DNA of 14,341 bases, taken from Bacillota bacterium. GTDB taxonomy: Bacteria; Bacillota; Clostridia; Lachnospirales; Lachnospiraceae. How positions within the stretch are numbered: position 1 is the first letter of the stretch; each line of letters starts with the position of its first letter. This document shows positions 8,134 through 14,134 of the stretch, piece after piece. Under the pieces are notes generated by a model. The model had not been told where the DNA came from and did not search any database. It worked only from the letters and a program-made list of their open reading frames with translations. Position numbers and translations under genes: made by a program. The stretch is taken from positions 1-14,341 of the forward strand of contig JAEZKL010000016.1 in assembly GCA_023415475.1 (NCBI GenBank), given 5' to 3'.

Positions 8134-8250
8134 TTATTTATAATTTGTTAGAGGAAATACATTCACGACTTCCAATTTATTCATAAATTCCATAATATCA
8201 TCTTTAATAAAATAATTAAACTTTATTTTCCAGTAGTCTGTGTATACCAA
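8134..8250 (-). pseudogene. 3' stub of a truncated gene upstream of the PHP gene
   Basis: A 38-codon open frame ends in TAA (8134-8136), and that stop overlaps the PHP gene's ribosome binding site, an arrangement typical of an operon partner. Upstream the frame is stopped at 8251-8253, close to where similarity to the integrase remnant starts (about 8270). The peptide contains FNYFIKDDIMEFMNKLEVVN. An internal ATG exists but lacks a good ribosome binding site. The likely reading is the tail of a gene whose body was deleted together with most of the element's integrase. Family unknown. Confidence 0.4.
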
Positions 8251-8256
8251 TTATCA

Positions 8257-8463
8257 ATGTGTACCATCTACAAGAATGAAATCATACCCTACTGTAAAGG
8301 TCATACGTCTCTTATCATGACAAATGTGTATTTGAAAAATATCACTCCACGTTCAGAGTCATATGCCAAAATAAACCGTATTTTGACTAGTATTTCAGAT
8401 GAATATGTTCTTCAAAGTATGCGATTTCATAAGCTAAAAAAGCTTGCACCTAATTGCACATGA
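8257..8463 (+). pseudogene. Tyrosine recombinase remnant with internal deletion
   Basis: The frame reads KNEIIPYCKGH and then jumps to a copy of the integrase C-terminus, YLKNITPRSESYAKINRIL. The intact integrase at 12542-13675 has both blocks (residues 250-260 and 358-376) about 90 residues apart. The join falls on a GGTCAT/GGCCAT sequence present at both places in the intact gene, pointing to a microhomology deletion of about 270 bases. The catalytic tyrosine position is kept, but the H323-x-x-R326 pair is missing and everything before about residue 250 is gone. It cannot be an active recombinase. It is followed by arm repeats and a hairpin as in the intact element. Confidence 0.8.
8444..8460 (+). 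repeat. Integrase-side arm repeats of the collapsed element
   Basis: TTGCACC (8444-8450) and TTGCACA (8454-8460) are spaced 10 bases apart, as are those at 13728-13744 downstream of the intact integrase. They are probable arm-type binding sites. Confidence 0.65.
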
Positions 8464-8483
8464 TTTTCATTACAACAAAAAAA

Positions 8484-8516
8484 TCTCTAAACCCTCATAT
8501 TTGAAAGGTTTAGAGA
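8484..8516 (-). terminator. Element-end terminator hairpin (older copy)
   Basis: A 10-bp stem (TCTCTAAACC and GGTTTAGAGA) with a 13-base loop is followed on the minus strand by a run of T. The arms are shared with the hairpin at 13768-13800 and sit at the same place relative to the attachment core. It would have ended transcription coming out of the tRNA. Confidence 0.7.
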
Positions 8517-8528
8517 CTCTTATAAGAG

Positions 8529-8543
8529 AGGCGACAACCAGAT
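8529..8543 (+). repeat. Attachment site att2 (right end of collapsed element)
   Basis: AGGCGACAACCAGAT is identical to 15 bases of the tRNA-Cys 3' end. The arm repeats, hairpin and core follow in the same order as at the intact element's right end. The sequence to its right does not restore the tRNA. Confidence 0.7.
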
Positions 8544-8590
8544 ATAGACCACAGTTTAAATCCGAAGTCTTCCTAAAGAAAAAGAGAAGA

Positions 8591-8613
8591 CGCATCACTC
8601 ACGTAATGCGTTT
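8591..8613 (-). terminator. Small hairpin, possible old tRNA-Cys terminator
   Basis: ACGCAT and ATGCGT arms flank a 10-base loop. On the minus strand the hairpin is followed by a T/C-rich tract. It lies directly left of attachment copy att3, where the terminator of tRNA-Cys would have been before the last insertion. Confidence 0.4.
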
Positions 8614-8712
8614 TCAAGGCGACAACCAGATTTGAACTATTTGAACATTACCAGAATCCGCATAGAAAGGAGGGTTTTCAATCTCTGATACTGATTGCAC
8701 CCAATTTGCACC
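8614..8712 (+). repeat. Attachment site att3 plus left end of the intact element
   Basis: The first 25 bases are identical to 13810-13834, the 3' end of tRNA-Cys. The rest repeats the left-end sequence at 7266-7339, including GAAAGGAGGG and two TTGCACC arms 11 bases apart (8695-8701, 8706-8712). Together with the copy in tRNA-Cys it delimits an element of about 5.2 kb. Confidence 0.88.
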
Positions 8713-8784
8713 AAATGGTGTTTATATATTTAACCTTAATTATATTCAATTTTTAAGTAACATTTTTACAGTATAAAATTATTG

Positions 8785-8812
8785 TTACAATTTATGTAAT
8801 ATATGTTAAAAT
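8785..8812 (+). promoter_or_regulatory. Possible promoter of the helicase operon
   Basis: TTACAA (8785-8790), a 16-base spacer and TAAAAT (8807-8812) lie in a very AT-rich stretch about 65 bases before the helicase start. The -35 is weak and other assignments are possible here. Confidence 0.35.
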
Positions 8813-8878
8813 AGTGAATGATAGGTAATTTCTTGTACAAAAATAGCAATAAAATCAATGAGCTAAAGGAGAGTATAT

Positions 8879-11005
8879 ATGATTGAACAATTTTTTTCAA
8901 GTGATTATATTGAAGAAACAGAGGCTGTATCACTTCTTGGAGAAATAAATGAAAAGTACAAGGAACATGAAGGATATATTTTTTATAAATTCCCTTCAGT
9001 TAAAGAGATGGATAAACCAGTTATAACACCAGACATATTTATAGCTTCTAAGTCACTTGGAATAGTTCTTATTGTCGTAGATACTATGAGTTTTGATAGA
9101 GAAATGCAATTAGATAAAATGGTACATAAAATGGAATCGATTGATAATTATGTATTCACAACATTATTAAAAAATCGAAGTATGAAAAAAGATGCTAGAA
9201 GTCTAAAATTTAATATTACTACCGTAGGTTACTGTCCTAATTACGAAACAGATATAAATAATGATAATATTTTTAATAGTTCAACTAAGTTAATTGAATA
9301 TATATCCAAAATTCATGAGGAAAGCAATGAAGTATCAATTGAGATAATTGGTGAAGCTATCGCTAGTTTAGAGGCGGCAACTGCTATTATTAAGCCAAAA
9401 GAAAGATTGTTGGAGGAAAAGGATAAAGATACAAAAGCGCAAATATTAAAGATAATTGAAACACAGATAGCTAGATTTGATGATGAGCAGCGAATATCTG
9501 CCTTATCATTGTTAAATGGACCACAAAGAATCCGTGGTTTGGCTGGTTCTGGAAAAACTATTATTTTATGCTTAAAAGCTGCATACCTTCATCTTTTATA
9601 TCCTGACGCAATTATTTTGTACACATTCTACACAAAAAGTTTATATGATTATATTATTCAGTTAACAACAAGATTTTATATGAAAATGACGGATGGTCAA
9701 TTACCGGATTTTGAGAATAAAATTAAAGTAATGCATGCTTGGGGCGGTACGCAAATTCCTGGTGTATATTATAATGCATGTTATGATAATGGAATTAGTC
9801 CTATAAACTATGGACAAGCTAAAAGATTTGGTAATGCATTTGAATATATATGTACAAAGTTCGTAAAAGATACAAAATATAATGCAAATAAAATGTACGA
9901 CTATGTTTTACTAGATGAAGCTCAAGATTTTGATTCTTCATTTTATCAATTATGCCGCTCTATAGTAAAGAATGATAATCTAATTTGGTGCTATGATGAA
10001 GTTCAAAATATTTTTGATGTAATTCTTCAGAATACCAAAGAAACATTTAAAAACGAGTTCGATAATAATGGCATAGATTTATTGGAAGAGACAAGAAAAC
10101 ATCCTAAATTGCGAAATGATATTGTACTACATAAAAGCTATCGGAATGTAAGAAAAATATTACTAGTTGCTGTCTCATTAGGTTTTGGTATTTATAACGA
10201 AAAACTTATACAATCTCTAGAAAGCAATGAACACTGGGAAGACTTGGGATTTAGAGTTTTAGAAGGTGATTGTAGCAAAGAAGAACTAGTTACCATTGAA
10301 AGAAAACTTGAGGCTTCGCCATTAGTAATAGACGAATCTATAATAAAAGATTGTATATTAATTTATGAAGGCGAGAAGTTCTCAGATGAATTAGATTATA
10401 TAGCAAATGAAATTGAAATTGCAATCAAAAATGATAAATTAATGCCAGAAGATATAGCTGTAATCTGTCTTGATGAAGGTAATGCATTCAATTACTTTGA
10501 TGGATTAGAAAGAAGATTGGCTTCTAAATCAATAAGTACTTACAATGTAATGGATAGAAATTATGTTAAGGGGTTTTATAAAGAAGGTAGAGTTACACTT
10601 TCAAGTGTCTATAAAGCAAAAGGAAATGAAGCAGCAATGGTTTTTGTTGTTGGATGTGATATATTTACTGACAAAAAAGACTCAAGAACTATGAGAAATA
10701 AAATATTTACATCATTTACTCGTGCAAAAGTATGGCTAAGAATATCTGGAACTGGTATAAATTCATTAGAAATTATAAAAAAGGAAATACAGCAGTTAAT
10801 AGATAATGATAATAAATTTATATTCCACAATAAACCAACTCATGTCCTAGATAAAGACTGGAACGAAAGGTCGGAACAATATGAAAGTGAAGAAGCGTTC
10901 TATGAGGAGTTAGTAGCAATGAGCAAGAAAAAGGGGATTTCTGTTGATAGGTTACTCCAAATATATGCACAAAAGCAAAAAGAGGATGACAAAGTCGATG
11001 AATGA
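8879..11005 (+). CDS. UvrD-like superfamily 1 helicase with degenerate nuclease-like N-terminus
   Basis: A 708-aa protein. Helicase motifs appear in order: Q motif region DDEQ (201-204), Walker A GLAGSGKT (220-227), Walker B VLLDEAQD (343-350), motif III WCYDEVQNIF (370-379), motif IV KSYRN (419-423), motif V SSVYKAKGNE (575-584) and motif VI SFTRAK (612-617). This is the UvrD/Rep-type ATP-dependent DNA helicase layout. Residues 1-170 are a separate domain. TPDIFIASKSLGIVLIVVDT (50-69) resembles the core of NERD/restriction-endonuclease-like folds, but the expected E-x-K is absent, so it is probably not an active nuclease. The start ATG has AAGGAG 7 bases upstream. The 3' end overlaps the next gene. 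The region is noticeably more AT-rich than the flanking chromosome and lies within an integrative element. A role in phage defence is plausible but inferred. Confidence 0.88.
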   Translation: MIEQFFSSDYIEETEAVSLLGEINEKYKEHEGYIFYKFPSVKEMDKPVITPDIFIASKSLGIVLIVVDTMSFDREMQLDKMVHKMESIDNYVFTTLLKNRSMKKDARSLKFNITTVGYCPNYETDINNDNIFNSSTKLIEYISKIHEESNEVSIEIIGEAIASLEAATAIIKPKERLLEEKDKDTKAQILKIIETQIARFDDEQRISALSLLNGPQRIRGLAGSGKTIILCLKAAYLHLLYPDAIILYTFYTKSLYDYIIQLTTRFYMKMTDGQLPDFENKIKVMHAWGGTQIPGVYYNACYDNGISPINYGQAKRFGNAFEYICTKFVKDTKYNANKMYDYVLLDEAQDFDSSFYQLCRSIVKNDNLIWCYDEVQNIFDVILQNTKETFKNEFDNNGIDLLEETRKHPKLRNDIVLHKSYRNVRKILLVAVSLGFGIYNEKLIQSLESNEHWEDLGFRVLEGDCSKEELVTIERKLEASPLVIDESIIKDCILIYEGEKFSDELDYIANEIEIAIKNDKLMPEDIAVICLDEGNAFNYFDGLERRLASKSISTYNVMDRNYVKGFYKEGRVTLSSVYKAKGNEAAMVFVVGCDIFTDKKDSRTMRNKIFTSFTRAKVWLRISGTGINSLEIIKKEIQQLIDNDNKFIFHNKPTHVLDKDWNERSEQYESEEAFYEELVAMSKKKGISVDRLLQIYAQKQKEDDKVDE

Positions 11006-11705
11006 AGCAGCCTTCTTAATTAATTTAAAATTATGTAAAAAAGTTTTTGAACAATTTGGTATTCTAAAAAAAACAAATAATATTAACATATACGTAAGTA
11101 GTTATAATAAATTTAGTAGTGAGTTTAGAAGGATTGCCCAAAAAAACGACTATATTAAAACTTTCATAACCGGATTAGAAATGGATGACTACGATTATTT
11201 ACTAAATGATGGGTCATTCATACAATATTCCTATGACAAAAAAGATAATGATATAGTATTAAGAATGGCATATTATCCTTCCATAACAAGCCTTACATAT
11301 GAAGAATTTCTAAAAGAATTTTATGATTTAGATATAGAAGATTGTGGTGCGGTATTTATGAGTGATTACCAGCAATATCTGACCGAGGAAGAAACTAAAC
11401 TTGTTACACCACTAAGGTATGACTACAATTCAAGAAAATATAAACCACTTATACACAGTTCATCACATATACATATGGGTTACGAGGAGAATATAAGAAT
11501 ACCTTTTGAAAAAATAATAACACCTACCGTCTTTGCCAAATTTATTTTACAATACTATTATTACGAAAACTGGAAAAGTAAAATATGTGACCAAGATTTA
11601 CTTGATTATTGTCTTATAAAACAAGGCGAATGTTACGCCATAGAACAACAATACTTTAGTCACAATGATAAAAAAATACCATATGTAAGCTTTAATCATA
11701 ATTAA
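10998..11705 (+). CDS. DUF2290-like protein, partner of the helicase
   Basis: A 235-aa soluble-looking protein of unknown function. The block LRYDYNSRKYKPLIHSSSHI (about 139-158), followed by HMGYEENIRIPFEKIITP and VFAKFILQYYY, recalls the uncharacterised DUF2290 family, an assignment from memory. Its H-x-H (H157, H159) is the obvious candidate functional motif. No signal peptide or membrane segment is seen. I chose ATG 10998: it overlaps the helicase stop (11003-11005) by 8 bases and has AGAGGATGA about 12 bases upstream, suggesting translational coupling. ATG 10986 (ribosome site too close) and ATG 10944 are alternatives. It is followed by a strong terminator at 11791-11847, so the helicase and this gene form a closed two-gene unit. 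Confidence 0.7.
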   Translation: MNEAAFLINLKLCKKVFEQFGILKKTNNINIYVSSYNKFSSEFRRIAQKNDYIKTFITGLEMDDYDYLLNDGSFIQYSYDKKDNDIVLRMAYYPSITSLTYEEFLKEFYDLDIEDCGAVFMSDYQQYLTEEETKLVTPLRYDYNSRKYKPLIHSSSHIHMGYEENIRIPFEKIITPTVFAKFILQYYYYENWKSKICDQDLLDYCLIKQGECYAIEQQYFSHNDKKIPYVSFNHN

Positions 11706-11790
11706 TAATAGGCTCACAAAAATTGTAATTTAATTTCATAATTAAAGATTCCTAAGTATACTTCATATGATATTCAGGAATCATTATCTT

Positions 11791-11847
11791 CACATAAAAC
11801 AACGAAGGATCCATGCTACGCATGGATCCTTCGTTGTTTTGATGTGG
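11791..11847. terminator. Very long perfect hairpin, bidirectional terminator
   Basis: The inner 45 bases (11796-11840) form a 21-bp perfect stem with a TAC loop. Outer CACAT/ATGTG arms extend it with one bulged base. A-tract and T-tract feet make it terminator-like in both directions. It closes the helicase-DUF2290 unit and insulates it from the mobility genes. The stem is longer than terminators usually need. Confidence 0.75.
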
Positions 11848-11870
11848 GGGATGATATAAAAGCGTCGCAG

Positions 11871-11939
11871 ACCCCTCGGAGAGCGAGCAGGTCAGTCGTA
11901 CGACTGCCCTAGTGAGTGTTAGCACAGATACTGTGCTGA
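11871..11939 (+). other. Putative oriT upstream of the MobV-like gene
   Basis: This non-coding stretch is denser in GC than its neighbours. It holds a perfect 14-bp palindrome, CAGTCG-TA-CGACTG type (11893-11906), then CCTAGTGAGTGTTAGCAC (11908-11925), then a hairpin AGCACAG-ATA-CTGTGCT (11921-11937). MobV-type oriT nick regions, such as that of pMV158 (TAGTGTG/TTA), share the TAGTG...GTTA pattern, and such sites usually lie just upstream of the mob gene. The MobV-like frame begins 110 bases further on. Assignment is from memory and position only. Confidence 0.4.
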
Positions 11940-12048
11940 ATATAAAGAAAAAATTTTTGTTAAAAAGTAAGAAAAAGACCTCCGTTTAAAAATTCTCAAT
12001 CATATTAATACAGGAAGTTAATTGTTATTTTAAAAGGAGGCAATGGTT

Positions 12049-12534
12049 ATGATGGACATTAGCATAGTTCGCCACAAGGGATACATAAAAGCAAACATGC
12101 ATGTACTGTATCAACACAATCACAGAAAGCTAGAGAATAGTTCAAATAAGAACATTCAAAAGTCACTTTCAAAATTCAATACCTATCTTGTTAATAATCT
12201 GCAAGATGGAGAAACATTTATGAAGGCATTTTATCGCTTTCGTAATAGCGGTTTGTTCAAAGGACAACTAAAGATACAAGGTGATACTGACAAGCAAACA
12301 AAATTTTTAGATGAGTTCCTGGTTTATCCACCTTATCAAAGAATAAAGGAAATGACTATTGAAGAGCAGGATATATTTTTCAAGAAGTACCTTGATGCAT
12401 TACAGGCATATTTCCCCGACATTATTATCTTGTCCGCAGTCGTACACCGTGATGAAGTATTCATTCCAATTGATGACGAACTGAAAGAGTTATATCCGGA
12501 AGGAAAGATGATCCACAGATGGTGGAACGAATGA
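12049..12534 (+). CDS. MobV-type relaxase, N-terminal part only (truncated)
   Basis: A 161-aa protein resembling the N-terminus of MobV/Pre plasmid recombination relaxases. It has HNHR (23-26), the usual position of the catalytic histidine, then NSSNKNIQKSLSKFN, a KIQGDTDKQTKFLDEF stretch and ILSAVVHRDE (127-136), equivalent to the HxDE motif. Full MobV relaxases are roughly 400 aa or more and continue to a PHxH pair that completes metal binding. Here the frame ends HRWWNE before any such pair, so strand nicking is doubtful unless supplied in trans. ATG 12049 is chosen because AAAAGGAGG ends 8 bases ahead; ATG 12043 is only 2 bases from it. The integrase frame begins 7 bases after the stop. 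Confidence 0.5.
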   Translation: MMDISIVRHKGYIKANMHVLYQHNHRKLENSSNKNIQKSLSKFNTYLVNNLQDGETFMKAFYRFRNSGLFKGQLKIQGDTDKQTKFLDEFLVYPPYQRIKEMTIEEQDIFFKKYLDALQAYFPDIIILSAVVHRDEVFIPIDDELKELYPEGKMIHRWWNE

Positions 12535-12541
12535 ACAGCTT

Positions 12542-13675
12542 TTGCATTTTATCCTGCAGGATGGTATACTGACTTCATCAGAGATTGAAAACTACATAAC
12601 AATGACAAGAAAGAATCAAGTAAACAAAGTACACCAGACACCCTTTTATCAAAGAAATGACGGGCGCTATTTGACCAAGGTTAAGGAATGTGGTAAGACG
12701 AAACAGATACTGGCAAAGGATGAGAAGGAATTATACGATAAGCTCTATGAGTTCTATTTTGGAGAAAAGAATTCCTCTCTCACCGATTTATTACCTTTAT
12801 GGTTAAAATGGAGGAATGAGGAGACCAGTGTCACCAAAAAGACCATACGGGAAAATACTTATCTTTGGAATACGTTTCTTCGGGATAGTTGGATTGCTAC
12901 TAATCCACTAAACCAGCTTAAGACGAAGGAATTTATTAAGTATTTTCGCTCTATTACAAAGAACAGAACCCTTACTCGCAAACGCTTCAATGATATTAAG
13001 AGTGTGATGAACAGCATTATCTATTACGCAATTGAGAACGAAATCGTAGAACATAATTACCTGAAGGATATTAATTACCAAGAATTCGCTTATAAGCCGG
13101 AATCCCATGATACGCTTCCTTATTGTGAAGAAGAACGCAGACTCATGATGAACCATCTGAGTGATGATTTGTATTCCTTGGCAATTAAACTGGATTTCTG
13201 CATGATAATTCGCATCGGTGAGCTGAAAGTTCTTCGTTGGGATGATATCAAGGGTGATTACATCTATGTTCATGCATTCATGAATGATAAGAATGAAATC
13301 ATTCCCTATTGCAAAGGCCATGTTGAGGCTGGAATGCGGTATCTTCCTTTGACAAATGCATGTAAACGGATTCTGAATGAAATCAAGCGCGTTAATCCTG
13401 ACAGTGAATATCTTTTTATCAAGGAATCCAAGCCTTTAGCAACAGTAACCTTTAATCGTAGGATTGAGAAATGCTGCAAGGAACTCGGGATTGAATACCG
13501 TTCATCTCATAAAGTTCGGTTTTCTACCGCCTCCATCCTTCATAAGAATGGTGCCACTGCCACAGAGTTGCAAGGAATGCTTGGTCATACTACTCTTACC
13601 ATGACGTATGGGTATTTGAAGAATATTACACCTCGTTCGGAGACCTATGACAAGACTAACCAGATTTTGGACTAG
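12542..13675 (+). CDS. int: Tyrosine recombinase (integrase) of the element
   Basis: A 377-aa phage-type integrase. A small N-terminal arm-binding domain (about 25-75) is followed by a SAM-like core-binding domain (about 78-175) and a catalytic domain carrying R224 (in RIGEL), H323-x-x-R326, H349 (LGHTT) and the nucleophile Y358 (second Y of TYGY). All catalytic residues are present, so it is probably active. The frame has no good ATG: TTG 12542 is used, 7 bases after the MobV-like stop, with only a weak ribosome site, and ATG 12602 (residue 21) is a possible alternative. It ends 134 bases before the attachment core in tRNA-Cys, the standard position for an integrase using a tRNA 3' end. Its C-terminus is the parent form of the remnant at 8257-8463. 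Confidence 0.92.
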   Translation: MHFILQDGILTSSEIENYITMTRKNQVNKVHQTPFYQRNDGRYLTKVKECGKTKQILAKDEKELYDKLYEFYFGEKNSSLTDLLPLWLKWRNEETSVTKKTIRENTYLWNTFLRDSWIATNPLNQLKTKEFIKYFRSITKNRTLTRKRFNDIKSVMNSIIYYAIENEIVEHNYLKDINYQEFAYKPESHDTLPYCEEERRLMMNHLSDDLYSLAIKLDFCMIIRIGELKVLRWDDIKGDYIYVHAFMNDKNEIIPYCKGHVEAGMRYLPLTNACKRILNEIKRVNPDSEYLFIKESKPLATVTFNRRIEKCCKELGIEYRSSHKVRFSTASILHKNGATATELQGMLGHTTLTMTYGYLKNITPRSETYDKTNQILD

Positions 13676-13727
13676 CATTCTGGACGAAAAGTCTCAAGGA
13701 TGCAAGCGTTTTCAGCTGCTAAACACC

Positions 13728-13744
13728 TTGCACCTACTTGCACC
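13728..13744 (+). repeat. Integrase-side arm repeats of the intact element
   Basis: Two TTGCACC repeats (13728-13734, 13738-13744) are 10 bases apart, between the integrase stop and the attachment core. The left end carries the same heptamer twice, spaced 11 bases. Probable arm-type integrase sites. Confidence 0.7.
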
Positions 13745-13767
13745 ACATTTATCTAACCAACAAAAAA

Positions 13768-13800
13768 TCTCTAAACCTTTGTACATTCAAGGTTTAGAGA
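13768..13800 (-). terminator. Element-borne terminator placed after tRNA-Cys
   Basis: A 12-bp stem (TCTCTAAACCTT and AAGGTTTAGAGA) with a 9-base loop is followed on the minus strand by six T (13762-13767). It lies 13 bases past the tRNA-Cys 3' end and inside the element, so integration supplies the tRNA with a new terminator. Confidence 0.85.
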
Positions 13801-13809
13801 CTCTTCTAA

Positions 13810-13834
13810 TCAAGGCGACAACCAGATTTGAACT
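13810..13834 (+). repeat. Attachment site att4 within tRNA-Cys
   Basis: A 25-base segment identical to 8614-8638. It covers the T-arm and 3' acceptor strand of tRNA-Cys plus three bases beyond, the usual crossover region for tRNA-targeting integrases, so insertion leaves the tRNA intact. Confidence 0.88.
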
Positions 13835-13883
13835 GGTGATCAGGGTGTTGCAGACCCATGCCTTACCACTTGGCTATGTCGCC
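13813..13883 (-). tRNA. tRNA-Cys (GCA)
   Basis: A 71-nt cloverleaf. The acceptor stem is GGCGACA/TGTCGCC, the D-arm GCC..GGC, the anticodon loop CTGCAAC with anticodon GCA, and the T-arm ACCAG-TTCAAAT-CTGGT; the discriminator base is U. The outermost anticodon-stem pair is a U-U mismatch (27-43). CCA is not encoded. A consensus-like promoter lies 31 bases upstream. Its 3' end is the integration target of the adjacent element and is reconstituted by the insertion. Confidence 0.95.
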
Positions 13884-13913
13884 ATATTTAATTATTGAGC
13901 TGTTAGTGACTCT

Positions 13914-13942
13914 ATTATAACAATCCATGATTAAGATATCAA
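13914..13942 (-). promoter_or_regulatory. Promoter of tRNA-Cys
   Basis: On the minus strand, TTGATA (13937-13942), a 17-base spacer and TATAAT (13914-13919). Transcription would begin some 20-25 bases before the tRNA 5' end, giving tRNA-Cys its own promoter independent of tRNA-Asn. Confidence 0.75.
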
Positions 13943-13998
13943 GAAGTAGAATCACCTTTTTAACAAATTTCATTCTTAATTAATCGATAGATTGTTAA

Positions 13999-14070
13999 CT
14001 CCCCGAGTAGGGCTCGAACCTACAACCCCACGGTTAACAGCCGTGTGCTCTACCATTGAGCTATCGAGGA
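13999..14070 (-). tRNA. tRNA-Asn (GTT)
   Basis: A 72-nt cloverleaf with acceptor TCCTCGA/TCGGGGA, D-arm GCTC..GAGC, anticodon stem CACGG/CCGTG around loop CTGTTAA (anticodon GTT), and T-arm GTAGG-TTCGAGC-CCTAC. The discriminator is G and CCA is not encoded. A TATAAT box (14086-14091) lies 16 bases upstream but its -35 is poor. Confidence 0.96.
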
Positions 14071-14134
14071 ATAGTGAAGCTTCTAATTATACGTCCTGAT
14101 TAACATAATAATTGTTTATCTTCATATAACAGAA

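Noticed and set aside
8444..8635. A 63-codon plus-strand frame
   Set aside because: It runs through arm repeats, a terminator hairpin and two attachment cores, so it is open by chance.
7241..8712. Repeated short motifs that might suggest a CRISPR array
   Set aside because: The repeats are attachment cores and arm sites tied to element ends. They lack regular spacing and similarly sized spacers.
12908..13321. A 137-codon frame antisense to the integrase
   Set aside because: The integrase frame shows all catalytic motifs, and the antisense frame has no recognisable features.
13647..13898. An 83-codon plus-strand frame over the integrase end and the tRNA
   Set aside because: It is antisense to tRNA-Cys and crosses the terminator and arm repeats.
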